Shown: piece after piece, positions 6,924 to 16,848 of the stretch
How positions within the stretch are numbered: position 1 is the first letter of the stretch
Layout of the letters: every line of letters starts with the position of its first letter
Source: Candidatus Phyllobacterium onerii
GTDB lineage: Bacteria; Pseudomonadota; Alphaproteobacteria; Rhizobiales; Rhizobiaceae
Reading direction: 5' to 3'
Assembly (NCBI RefSeq): GCF_028331445.1
Contig: NZ_JAQMHX010000001.1
Location: 1-64,000 of the forward strand
DNA: 64,000 bases
Notes under the pieces: generated by a model
What the model was told of the DNA's origin: nothing
Database searches by the model: none
What the model saw: only the letters and a program-made list of their open reading frames with translations
Translations under genes and position numbers: made by a program

Positions 6924-8198
6924 ATGGGGTTTGCAGTCAGATCCGCCAAGGGCTTTGCGCCTTCTGGCGAGAGGGGCCGTTTTCGTGGCCGACGGTTGCT
7001 GTCCGCTAGCTTGCTTGCGGGCGTCAGTGCCGTGGCTTCGCTTGGCGCGCTCGCCGCGGTAGCAACCATGCAAGGCGCTTTCGGCTCCCATGCCGCGGGT
7101 AGCGGCGCCTTCAGTCAGGCAGAGCGGGCGTTTTCGGCGCCTTCCATCGCGCTCGTCAGTTCTTTAGATACTTTACCCAAAACCTCGAAATTCCCGCGCG
7201 TGCCGGAGCTGAAACACACGGCCTGGCAGGTCAGCATCATGGACGAAGGTTCGGTGATCTTGCCGACCGGAGAGATCAGCGTCATCGCGCAGCCAAAGTC
7301 CAAAGTGGTGGCGGCCGTGCATCATCCTTTGGCCGCCGAGTCTTTCGGTGCGCGTTTTGATGTGGTGCGGGCCGGACCCTTGGCCGAAGATGCCTTTGGC
7401 GCCCGCGCTTCCGGCATCGATACGACGCAAGTCGCCTCGATCCAGACATACACCGCGTTTGACGCAGAGCCACCTGTTGCTGCGCCCTCAGCGCCAGCGC
7501 CAGCGCCAGCAATTGCAGTGGCTGCCTTGCAGGACGCGCCACCGCCGGTCGGAACCTCGCCGCAGGGGCCGTTCAGCCTCGTGCTCGCCGAGGAGGAACC
7601 GGCCGCCGAGGATGATATCGCTGCGGTGCCGCTACCTGGGATAAGGCCGCGCCGGCCGGCAGACGGTGTGCTCTTGCCTTCGACGAAGGCCTTGAAGCGA
7701 GCCGCTCCGCAAATGCTGGCCTATGCTCCGCAGGACAATGCCATTCAGGACAATGCGCCGAGCTACAGGCCAGCGCCGCTGTTTGCTTCACGCAGCCGCA
7801 CTGCGATCTACAGTATCGAGGCGAAAACCGTCTACATGCCGAATGGCGAGCGGCTGGAAGCGCATTCCGGCCTCGGGCCGATGCTCGACAATCCGCGCTA
7901 TGTCCACAAGAGGATGCGTGGCGCCACGCCGCCGCACACCTATAATCTCACGATGCGCGAGCAGCTTTTCCATGGCGTCCAGGCAATCAGGCTGAACCCT
8001 GTCGAACCGGGCAAGATCTTCGGGCGCGACGGGCTTCTGGCGCATACCTATATGCTCGGGCCGCGCGGGGATTCTAACGGCTGTGTGTCCTTCAAGGACT
8101 ATCGCCGCTTCCTCGCCGCCTTCAAACGGGGCGAGGTCACGCAGCTTGTCGTGGTCGCGCGCATGCCCGGCGGGTCGTCGCGTATCGCCTCCAGATAA
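6924..8198 (+). CDS. Tlde1-like (DUF2778) L,D-transpeptidase-fold protein
   Basis: The 424-residue product has a basic N-terminus and one hydrophobic segment (about residues 28-50), consistent with an uncleaved membrane anchor. A long low-complexity region with an alternating Pro-Ala stretch near residue 190 acts as a periplasmic linker. The C-terminal domain (about 295-415) matches DUF2778, with the catalytic pair His374 (HTYML) and Cys387 in SNGC. The family includes the type VI secretion effector Tlde1, but many rhizobial members, like this one, stand alone with no secretion genes near. A housekeeping role in peptidoglycan cross-linking or editing is therefore more likely (inference). The start has no strong ribosome binding site. 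Confidence 0.8.
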   Translation: MGFAVRSAKGFAPSGERGRFRGRRLLSASLLAGVSAVASLGALAAVATMQGAFGSHAAGSGAFSQAERAFSAPSIALVSSLDTLPKTSKFPRVPELKHTAWQVSIMDEGSVILPTGEISVIAQPKSKVVAAVHHPLAAESFGARFDVVRAGPLAEDAFGARASGIDTTQVASIQTYTAFDAEPPVAAPSAPAPAPAIAVAALQDAPPPVGTSPQGPFSLVLAEEEPAAEDDIAAVPLPGIRPRRPADGVLLPSTKALKRAAPQMLAYAPQDNAIQDNAPSYRPAPLFASRSRTAIYSIEAKTVYMPNGERLEAHSGLGPMLDNPRYVHKRMRGATPPHTYNLTMREQLFHGVQAIRLNPVEPGKIFGRDGLLAHTYMLGPRGDSNGCVSFKDYRRFLAAFKRGEVTQLVVVARMPGGSSRIASR

Positions 8199-8220
8199 TC
8201 TACATGCATCCTTCGCAATC

Positions 8221-8262
8221 CCGGACGGAAAACCGGTTCCCACTTTTCCTGGAATTGCTCTA
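8221..8262. repeat. Rhizobiales-type intergenic repeat (AACCGGTTCCCACTTTTCC core)
   Basis: The stretch containing GGAAAACCGGTTCCCACTTT and ending GGAATTGCTCTA matches from memory a very frequent Rhizobiales intergenic repeat. It fills the gap between the convergent Tlde1-like and GYD genes and includes the GYD stop codon. No second copy is seen in this window. Confidence 0.5.
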
Positions 8263-8552
8263 GCCGAGTGAGGCGATGATCTCGCGATAGGCTGCTTCGG
8301 GGAAGGCCTTCAGGGTCTTCGTGCGCACATTGCCTTTCATGCCAAGGGAAAGAGCAAACCGCGCCATGACGGCATCATCGGACGCCTCGCCGATGACGAC
8401 CATATCGTATTCTCCCATGGTGAGATAGAATTCCTTGAAGGAACCGCCCATCTCGCCGAGCAGCTTTCTGGCTGATCGAGCCTTGCCGGCGAATCGCGTA
8501 TATTTTTTACGCCAAGCTCGGTCCAGTTGATCAACATTACGTAAGTGGTCAT
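8260..8552 (-). pseudogene. GYD domain gene with a single-base frameshift
   Basis: Two overlapping frames together give one GYD protein of about 97 residues. The first frame (start 8552) reads MTTYVMLINWTELGVKNIRDSPARLDQ; the second continues ARKLLGEMGGSFKEFYLTMGEYDMVVIGE to the stop at 8260. The junction is at about 8470-8474, where GGCT stands where GGCCT would restore the frame, so one base is missing. GYD proteins are small ferredoxin-like-fold proteins of unknown function. Both halves are otherwise intact, so the break is recent or a sequencing error. Confidence 0.8.
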
Positions 8553-8656
8553 GGCAAACCTCCCGCGCGGCCCGGCTCACGCCGGAGGCCGCGAACTGAT
8601 CCGCCCTCCGCCTGCAGCGACTATACGCCTGTTGCTGTTGGCCAACAATCAAACCG

Positions 8657-9070
8657 TTATGTCGGCGGCATCTTTTCGAATTTCGGCAGGGCTGGGTCGA
8701 GGTGGTCCCATGCGTACCCGGCGGCGGCCCAGGAAACCAACTGTGGCCTGTATCGACCAGGATCATCGAGGCTCCCCGCACGCACGACGAAATAGTCCGG
8801 CATATCTGGAAATGTCATATAGACCGGCGATCCACAGGTAGGACAGAATGCGCGGGATTTGACAGTTCCGTTATCGCCAGTCGCGTTCCAGAGCGTCGCT
8901 TCTCCTTCAACCTTTACCCCGGCACGCGGGAAGGTCAGATGGGAGGCGTGGCCGGTGCCGCTTTCATGCTGGCATTGGCGGCACTGGCAATCGAGCATGA
9001 CAACCGGTTCGGCGGAAATTTGATAACGGATCGCGCCGCATGCGCATCCGCCCGTGTAGGCCTGGCTCAT
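8657..9070 (-). CDS. GFA family protein (glutathione-dependent formaldehyde-activating enzyme-like)
   Basis: This 137-residue protein has the zinc-binding cysteine set of the GFA/CENP-V fold: CAC (9-11) in GGCACGAIRY, CQCRQC (about 28-33), and CPTC (about 76-79) in RAFCPTCGSPVY. Members of this family bind zinc and in a few cases glutathione-S-conjugated aldehydes; most, including this one, have no proved substrate. The length is typical. It lies in a minus-strand run of small stress-type genes (GYD, DUF899, AHSA1, ArsR) and may be read with the DUF899 gene 67 bp upstream. Confidence 0.9.
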   Translation of the reverse strand: MSQAYTGGCACGAIRYQISAEPVVMLDCQCRQCQHESGTGHASHLTFPRAGVKVEGEATLWNATGDNGTVKSRAFCPTCGSPVYMTFPDMPDYFVVRAGSLDDPGRYRPQLVSWAAAGYAWDHLDPALPKFEKMPPT

Positions 9071-9137
9071 TCTAAGCTCCTTTGATGAATTCTGGGATCG
9101 GCCGTGCCCGCGCTACCGCCACAGGCACGAACTTTGC

Positions 9138-9899
9138 TCAGTTGTTGTATTCGTCGTGGCGACGCCACCAGACGTCGTCTTTTTCGTTTCGTCCCTTGGG
9201 TGCGCGGTCGAGCCATTGATACATGGCCCAGATGCCGTCGACCCCGCGCGCATAGGCGGAATAGGTGTGATAAACGATGCCGTCTTCGAGCACGAATGCA
9301 CTTATGCCCGGCCTCTCGCGTGCGTATGAAGCTGGGTCTGTACCTGCCATGCTCGCAAATTCCTTGGCCCCTTCAGACACAACCTCGCCGGATGGTGGGA
9401 GCTCCTCGTGCACGTAGTTGTATTCGATAGTGCCTTTGCGCTGTTGCTCTTCGGTGAATGTGACATGGAAGTCCGGGTTGAAGTCGCTGCCGAATGATGA
9501 TGCCCAGGGGAAAGTCCACCCCATACGCTGTTTGAATGCCTGCAACTTGGCAAGCGGCGCCCGCGACACCGCGATGAGCGTTACATCGTGATTGGCGAGG
9601 TGCACAACGGAGCCATTAAAGCCATCGGCGATCGCCGAACAGGAAGGACATCCCGCTTTGTAGTCGGGCCCGAACATGAAGTGATAGATCAGCAGTTGCG
9701 AGCGCCCTTTGAAGAGATCTGCCAGCGACGCACGGCCTTCCTCTGTTTCGAATTGATAGTCCTTGTCGATTTTGACCCATGGCAGAGCCTGCCTTCGCCG
9801 TGCGATCTCGTCACTGCGGCGCGTCAGCTGCTTTTCCTCCTCGAGCAGCGCAAGCCGGGCTGCAAGCCACTCTTCGCGCGAAACGACTGGATTCTTCAT
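9138..9899 (-). CDS. DUF899 family thioredoxin-like protein
   Basis: The 253-residue product begins MKNPVVSREEWLAARLALL, a typical DUF899 opening with an acidic/basic helix (ELTRRSDEIARRRQALPW). It continues with a thioredoxin-like core including YHFMFGPDY and GCPSCSAIAD, and ends with the conserved WQWLDRAPKGRNE-like segment. An AGGAGGT six bases before the ATG at 9899 decides this start over a frame 15 codons longer. The GCPSC motif resembles a redox or metal site, but the function of the family is not established. In many genomes it is found beside ArsR/AHSA1 gene pairs, as here. Confidence 0.88.
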   Translation of the reverse strand: MKNPVVSREEWLAARLALLEEEKQLTRRSDEIARRRQALPWVKIDKDYQFETEEGRASLADLFKGRSQLLIYHFMFGPDYKAGCPSCSAIADGFNGSVVHLANHDVTLIAVSRAPLAKLQAFKQRMGWTFPWASSFGSDFNPDFHVTFTEEQQRKGTIEYNYVHEELPPSGEVVSEGAKEFASMAGTDPASYARERPGISAFVLEDGIVYHTYSAYARGVDGIWAMYQWLDRAPKGRNEKDDVWWRRHDEYNN

Positions 9900-9956
9900 A
9901 ACTACCTCCTGCGAGTTGAGATGCCTCTCCAACGTTTGGTGCAATCGATCGTTGCC

Positions 9957-10427
9957 TCAGCGCAGTTTTTCCCCCGCGATGGCGCCGATACCGGGAACGA
10001 CCTTCTTCCAGCCTGAACTCATGTTCCTGAAAGCCGTATCGTTCTGCGGCAGCACGAAACCTGAATGAACAAGGCGAAGGCGGGTGCCATTTTCGGCCTT
10101 GGAAAGAACCCACGTGACCACAGTTTCCAAGCGCGAGCCATAGCCGACATTTCCCTCATGCCCGCCTTGCCAGGTATAAACGAGCCGTTCATTCGGCACT
10201 GCCTCCAACACCTGGCATTGGATGAAACCGTCCCACGCGCCGGCCGGCGTCGTTTTGAATGTGAAGCGCTTGCCCACGACAGGCTCGAACCCGCTTGTCG
10301 GCATACCAAGCCAGCGAGTAATCAGTTCGCCTTGTGTCAAAGCGTTCCAGATTGTCTCCGGCGCATGCGGCAAGACCTCGTCGACCACGATGTCTTGCGT
10401 GTCGGACTTCGGTGCGGCGTCTTTCAT
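9957..10427 (-). CDS. SRPBCC (AHSA1-type) protein, first module
   Basis: The product has 156 residues with an AHSA1/CalC-like START fold: an N-terminal strand with VVDEVLPHAPETIWNALT, a WLGMP helix, a GxWDGFIQCQVLEAVPNERLVYTW core and a C-terminal helix starting GWKKVVP. It probably binds a hydrophobic ligand or is a cochaperone-like protein; no ligand is known. Its start overlaps the stop of the upstream ArsR gene by four bases (ATGA), which makes a regulator-effector couple. The small ArsR/AHSA1 pair is a recurrent module in rhizobia. Confidence 0.87.
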   Translation of the reverse strand: MKDAAPKSDTQDIVVDEVLPHAPETIWNALTQGELITRWLGMPTSGFEPVVGKRFTFKTTPAGAWDGFIQCQVLEAVPNERLVYTWQGGHEGNVGYGSRLETVVTWVLSKAENGTRLRLVHSGFVLPQNDTAFRNMSSGWKKVVPGIGAIAGEKLR

Positions 10428-10753
10428 GGATCGATCTCCTTCAGGAGCGTTTTGAGATTTGCAAAGCGTTCGCGCCAGAAGACGCCATAATGGCTCATCC
10501 AGTCGGCAAGCGGCACAAGGCCCTCGGGCTGGGCGCGATAATAGACGTTGCGACCCTCAGGGCGTTCGGCGACCAAACCGGCCTGTTTCAGCGACTTGAG
10601 ATGTTGGGAGATGGCGCCCTGTGTCACGCTGCTACCCCGTGTCAACTCCACGACGGTAATCTCGTCGGAACTGACGACCCGCTCGAATATGGCTCGCCGG
10701 GTGGGGTCAGCAAGCGTGCGCAGGACAGCGTCGATGGCGGTGGCTTCAATCAT
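10424..10753 (-). CDS. ArsR family regulator, first module
   Basis: This 109-residue winged-helix protein (LADPTRRAIFERV, then VTQGAISQHLKSLKQAGLV as recognition helix, and GRNVYYRAQPEGL wing) matches the metal-independent ArsR subgroup that travels with AHSA1 proteins. No cysteine-based metal site is visible. It is translationally coupled to the AHSA1 gene. The spacer upstream carries the inverted repeat CATTAGT-N22-ACTAATG at 10761-10796, a candidate autoregulatory operator. Confidence 0.92.
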   Translation of the reverse strand: MIEATAIDAVLRTLADPTRRAIFERVVSSDEITVVELTRGSSVTQGAISQHLKSLKQAGLVAERPEGRNVYYRAQPEGLVPLADWMSHYGVFWRERFANLKTLLKEIDP

Positions 10754-10760
10754 GAAAATA

Positions 10761-10796
10761 CATTAGTAGATACTCATTGATTAGTCAACACTAATG
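10761..10796. promoter_or_regulatory. Candidate ArsR operator
   Basis: CATTAGT (10761-10767) and ACTAATG (10790-10796) are perfect inverted copies starting 8 bp upstream of the ArsR start codon; a smaller TTGA-TTAG-TCAA dyad (10777-10788) lies between them. The region is clearly AT-rich compared with its neighbours. Binding is inferred. Confidence 0.5.
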
Positions 10797-10856
10797 ATTT
10801 TATGCCTGTTGATGATGCGCGTCATTCCATGTCAAGCGCACTAGGTAAGTAAATGC

Positions 10857-11186
10857 TTACGTTTCTACAAAAGCTTGAAGACGCGAAAGGGCGTCGCCCC
10901 ATTGTTGCGAGACGCTGTCAAGATAGGCGCGGATCTCGTCGATAGGCTCGGGCCGGAATGCGAACTGGCTTTCCCGTCCAACCTTGCTGCTTATGACCAG
11001 CCCCGCCTCTTCGAGAACGCGCAGATGCTTGGTGACGGCCTGACGGGTCAGATCCGTACCGGCGGACAGTCCGGCGATCGAACGTGTTTTCCCGTCGCTG
11101 AGCTTCGTCAGCAATGACAGGCGGGTGCGGTCGCCCAAGGCTGCAAAAAGTGACGCGGTATCGCGCCCAGTCGCTTCAATCAACAT
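10857..11186 (-). CDS. ArsR family regulator, second module
   Basis: The product has 109 residues from the ATG at 11186 (MLIEATGRDTAS), with the winged helix LGDRTRLSLLTKLS, the recognition helix LTRQAVTKHLRVLEEAGLV and the wing GRESQFAFRPEP. It belongs to the same ArsR subgroup as the first module but is clearly diverged in sequence. The start overlaps the end of the upstream AHSA1 gene by 11 bases, so here the order is effector first, regulator second, the opposite of the first module. A frame 14 codons longer exists but overlaps the upstream gene more deeply. Confidence 0.9.
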   Translation of the reverse strand: MLIEATGRDTASLFAALGDRTRLSLLTKLSDGKTRSIAGLSAGTDLTRQAVTKHLRVLEEAGLVISSKVGRESQFAFRPEPIDEIRAYLDSVSQQWGDALSRLQAFVET

Positions 11187-11619
11187 GCTTTTTGATGTTC
11201 TTGATCTGCTCGGCCCAGCCGCCTTCATTCATCCGCATGGCATCCGGTCGACGCTGCGCCGGCAAGCCATCGAAACCGGATTCGACAATAGTCAGCTTTG
11301 TGCCTTTGCCCTTGGGCTTGAGTTTGAATTCGACCAGCGTTGGCGGTTCTTTGGAGTAGTCGAATCCGGGTTCGACCGCATAAGGATGCCAGGTAAAGGA
11401 AAAGAGCCGAGGCTCGTCCATCGTCTTTATCGTCACCTCCCATTTGAGGTGCTCGTAGCCGGGATAGGTGATCCGGCCCCTGGCAACTTCGCCGGGCTTG
11501 AACGGTGCTTCGAGCTTGACGCGAAACCATTCACCAAACTCAACATGATCTGTCAACGCGCGCCAGACCCGCTCGACCGGCGCATTCAACTCAACGCTTT
11601 TTTCGATACGATCAGACAT
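11176..11619 (-). CDS. SRPBCC (AHSA1-type) protein, second module
   Basis: The 147-residue START-fold protein begins MSDRIEKSVELNAPVERVWR and continues with WFRVKLEAPFKPGEVARG, YPGYEHLKWEVTI and a C-terminal RRPDAMRMNEGGWAEQ helix. The ligand is unknown. Its ribosome binding site is unusual. The GGAGG (minus strand, 11632-11628) lies at the tip of a perfect 10-bp hairpin that ends one base before the ATG (11620-11643), so initiation may be controlled by RNA folding. It is translationally coupled to the following ArsR gene. Confidence 0.9.
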   Translation of the reverse strand: MSDRIEKSVELNAPVERVWRALTDHVEFGEWFRVKLEAPFKPGEVARGRITYPGYEHLKWEVTIKTMDEPRLFSFTWHPYAVEPGFDYSKEPPTLVEFKLKPKGKGTKLTIVESGFDGLPAQRRPDAMRMNEGGWAEQIKNIKKHVD

Positions 11620-11643
11620 AAGGGCAACCTCCGGGTTGCCCTT
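11620..11643 (-). promoter_or_regulatory. Hairpin enclosing the Shine-Dalgarno sequence of the AHSA1 gene
   Basis: Read on the minus strand, AAGGGCAACC and GGTTGCCCTT form a perfect 10-bp stem with the loop CGGA, and the start codon follows directly. The ribosome binding site GGAGG consists of three loop bases plus the first two bases of the 3-prime arm, 8 nt from the ATG. It could be a translational switch (thermometer or antitermination-like) or a DNA operator for the ArsR protein. Confidence 0.55.
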
Positions 11644-11686
11644 ACTATGCCACGTCAGTCACAAAGTGCAACCCAAAAGTAGCGTG

Positions 11687-11959
11687 TTATTCGGCCGTGG
11701 CTGGCTCGATGATGTTGCGCACCTGCGAGATCTTGTTAGCCGGGAAGCCGGCTTTTTTGGCATGCTCGCGGATCAGTTCCTCACTGGTCGATTGATACAC
11801 ACAATAAATCTTGTCATCCGTTACATAGCTGTGGATCCACTGGATATCTGTTCCGAGATCGCGGAGCACTGCGCAGGATGTCTGCGAGGCGCCCTTGAGG
11901 TCCGGCTGTGTCAGCTTGCCGACACCCGGCATGTCGCGCTCGATTACAAATTTTGGCAT
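11687..11959 (-). CDS. DUF4242 (SCO4226-type) small protein
   Basis: This 90-residue protein starts MPKFVIERDMPGVGKL, the signature of the DUF4242 family, followed by a ferredoxin-like fold with IQWIHSYVTDDKIYCVY and EELIREHAKKAGFP. A characterised actinobacterial relative binds nickel, but whether this one does is unknown. An AGGAGG six bases before the ATG at 11959 selects this start over a frame 7 codons longer. It lies between the ArsR/AHSA1 modules and the divergent AraC gene and may be controlled by the latter. Confidence 0.88.
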   Translation of the reverse strand: MPKFVIERDMPGVGKLTQPDLKGASQTSCAVLRDLGTDIQWIHSYVTDDKIYCVYQSTSEELIREHAKKAGFPANKISQVRNIIEPATAE

Positions 11960-12041
11960 TCTAACCTCCTTGTTGACCATTTACCCGCGCAGTGCGATTT
12001 TACCTCGCGAGGGACGGGGAGCATCTGCTTCATGCGCGCGA

Positions 12042-14713
<2,672 letters not shown>

Positions 14714-14812
14714 TCACTCCCTGGTTCGTGGGGCTTTATTTTCCCCTTGAAAGCAATACAGAATCTGGCAAGATTCACTGCAATACATGAGTTGTTCCAT
14801 AAGGATGATATC

Positions 14813-15082
14813 ATGAGCGGCAGAGCATTCGAACTTCAGTTGAAGGGCTATGGCCTGACCACGGCCGAAATACATTATCGTCTTCCCGACTACCCCAAAT
14901 TTCTTCAGCTTTACATATGGCAAGAATACGATCTTGCGCCGAACTTCCCGGAATTGAAAGGCTTTCTTGATTTCTGGCAAAAAGACCTCGAGGGGCCACT
15001 CCACTCAATTCGCATCGTTCACCAGCGCCTGATCGAGCCGCGCGAATGGCGGGCTGTGGACGGGATTATCTCCATCCACTGA
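14813..15082 (+). CDS. usg: Usg family protein
   Basis: This 89-residue protein carries the whole Usg pattern: FELQLKGYGLTTAEIHYRLPD, then WQEYDLAPNFPELKGFLDFWQ and the C-terminal LIEPREWRAVDG. The family is widespread in Alphaproteobacteria and its function is not established. An AAGGA about 8 bases before the ATG at 14813 supports this start; the reading frame extends 22 codons further upstream without a better site. It is divergent from groEL, which shares the promoter region. Confidence 0.9.
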   Translation: MSGRAFELQLKGYGLTTAEIHYRLPDYPKFLQLYIWQEYDLAPNFPELKGFLDFWQKDLEGPLHSIRIVHQRLIEPREWRAVDGIISIH

Positions 15083-15119
15083 GACCTGCCAAATTCGACG
15101 TGAGTCGGGGTCTTCCGCG

Positions 15120-15824
15120 TTAGCTGGGTCGCTTTGGAATATCGAGTCCGCGCTGCACCGCCGGTCGCGCGAGGCCACGCTCCAGCCATGCGGGCACGCG
15201 TTTCAGGCTGTCGAACTCTACGATATCGCGAGCGCCATAGAAACCAACGAGATTGCGAACCCAGCCAAGCATTGAAATGTCTGCGATGCTGTAGTCGCCC
15301 ATGATCCAGTCACGGCCATCAAGCCGCGTTTCAAGCACGCCCAAGAGACGTTTCGACTCGTCCCGGTAGCGCGCCAGCGGCCGTTTGTCCTCGTATTCCC
15401 GGCCTGCAAATTTATAGAAAAAACCGACCTGACCGAACATTGGGCCGATTGCCGCCATCTGGAAAAACACCCACTGGATAGTTTCATAACGCAGTGCCGG
15501 GTCAGTTGGCATGAGCATGCCAGTCTTCTCCGCAAGGTAAATCAGAATGGCGCCAGACTCGAACAGACCCAGAGGCTTTCCGCCGGGTCCGTTTGGATCA
15601 ACAATCGCAGGAATCTTGCCGTTCGGGTTCAACGACAGGAATTCGGATGTCCAGCTCTCATTTTTGCCTATATCTACCGCATGTGCCTCGTAGGGAAGCC
15701 CAAGTTCTTCGAGGGCGATTGAAACCTTCACACCGTTCGGTGTCGGAAACGAATAGAGTTGCAGGCGGTCTGGGTGTTCTGCCGGCCATCGTTTGGCAAT
15801 AGGGAAGGCGGATAGATCAGGCAT
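15120..15824 (-). CDS. Glutathione S-transferase family protein (YghU/Ure2-like)
   Basis: The product is 234 residues from the ATG at 15824 (MPDLSAFPIAKRWPAEHPDRLQ). It has an N-terminal thioredoxin-like domain (LQLYSFPTPNGVKVSIALEELG, with the LNPNGKIPAIVDPNGPGGKPLGLFESGAI glutathione-binding region) and a C-terminal all-helical domain with the GDYSIADISM N-capping motif. The pattern TPNG and the insertion DPNGPGGKPL resemble the YghU/Ure2p group, which reduce disulfides or peroxides with glutathione. A frame 51 codons longer exists but runs into the divergent SDR control region. Confidence 0.92.
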   Translation of the reverse strand: MPDLSAFPIAKRWPAEHPDRLQLYSFPTPNGVKVSIALEELGLPYEAHAVDIGKNESWTSEFLSLNPNGKIPAIVDPNGPGGKPLGLFESGAILIYLAEKTGMLMPTDPALRYETIQWVFFQMAAIGPMFGQVGFFYKFAGREYEDKRPLARYRDESKRLLGVLETRLDGRDWIMGDYSIADISMLGWVRNLVGFYGARDIVEFDSLKRVPAWLERGLARPAVQRGLDIPKRPS

Positions 15825-16031
15825 GAAAACTCCATAATCTGAATGGGGGGTGATTCTTTGGATGACGGTAACATGGGAATGAATCAGCTTGCACGCCAGC
15901 ATTTTATCGAGATTGTGTGCTTTATGCGAAATCCGCGTTCCGGCATTCGCTGACTTATCCGAACAGACGTGCAACACGATATCTATGGCAGCAACGGAAC
16001 GCCGCCGTTCCCGCCCAACTGGAGAATCAAA

Positions 16032-16796
16032 ATGGATCGCCTATCTGGAAAAGTTGCAATCGTAACCGGCGCCAGCGCCGGCATTGGCCGCGCGACAACG
16101 AAACTTTTTGCGCAAGAAGGCGCCAAGCTGGTTGTGGCTGCGCGCCGCAGGGAAGAACTCGATGCGCTGGTCGCAGAAATCGAAGCCGATGGCGGTGAAG
16201 CCGCCGCCCTGGCCGGGGACGTGCGCTCCGAAGAATACGCGAAGGCATTGGTTGCGCTGGCCGTCGAGCGGTATGGCAAGCTTGATATCGCCTTCAACAA
16301 CGCCGGCACGCTGGGCGAAGCCGGGCCAAGCACAGGTGTATCCGAGGCTGGCTGGAATGATGCCATCGCAATCAACCTCACCGGGTCATTTCTCGGCGCG
16401 AAACACCAGATTGGCGAAATGGTCAAACATGGCAGCGGTTCGGTTATCTTCACCTCGACCTTTGTCGGCTACAGTTTTGCCTTTCCGGGCGTTGCCGCCT
16501 ATGCGGCGAGCAAGGCCGGCCTAATAGGGCTGACACAGGCGCTTGCGGCTGAATACGGTCCACAGGGTATACGGGTTAATGCCATTCTGCCGGGTGCAGT
16601 CGATACGGATATGTACCGTGAAATGAATGATACGGCTGAAAAGCAGGGATTCATCACCAACCTGCATGCCTTGAAGCGCGTCGCCACGTCGGAGGAACTG
16701 GCGCGATCGGTACTGTATCTCGCATCGGACGACGCATCATTTGTAACGGGAACGGCATCACTGGCGGATGGCGGCGTTTCAATTACCCGGACCTGA
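16032..16796 (+). CDS. Classical SDR family oxidoreductase
   Basis: This 254-residue SDR has TGASAGIG (NAD(P) binding), NNAG, an active-site Tyr and Lys in AAYAASKAG, and the C-terminal TGTASLADGG typical of 3-ketoacyl-ACP-reductase-like enzymes. It therefore keeps the catalytic residues that the other SDR in the window lacks. A GGAG seven bases before the ATG at 16032 selects this start over one 21 codons upstream. The substrate is unknown. It is divergent from the GST gene and is followed immediately by a terminator hairpin. Confidence 0.92.
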   Translation: MDRLSGKVAIVTGASAGIGRATTKLFAQEGAKLVVAARRREELDALVAEIEADGGEAAALAGDVRSEEYAKALVALAVERYGKLDIAFNNAGTLGEAGPSTGVSEAGWNDAIAINLTGSFLGAKHQIGEMVKHGSGSVIFTSTFVGYSFAFPGVAAYAASKAGLIGLTQALAAEYGPQGIRVNAILPGAVDTDMYREMNDTAEKQGFITNLHALKRVATSEELARSVLYLASDDASFVTGTASLADGGVSITRT

Positions 16797-16801
16797 TAAG
16801 G

Positions 16802-16827
16802 AAGGGGGCTTGTGGCCCCCTTGTTTT
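16802..16827. terminator. Rho-independent terminator between the SDR and lldP genes
   Basis: AAGGGGGC (16802-16809) pairs with GCCCCCTT (16815-16822) over a 5-nt loop, followed by GTTTT. It closes the SDR transcript and probably also the convergent lactate permease transcript, where the upstream arm provides two A bases only. Confidence 0.75.
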
Positions 16828-16848
16828 ATTGAGCTGCTATTGTCCAGA

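Noticed and set aside
6924-8198. Type VI secretion toxin locus
   Set aside because: Only the DUF2778 domain suggests it; no immunity gene, VgrG, PAAR or Tss genes are near.
15083-15119. Terminator between usg and the GST gene
   Set aside because: Only short, interrupted GACC/GGTC complementarity is present and there is no T-run.
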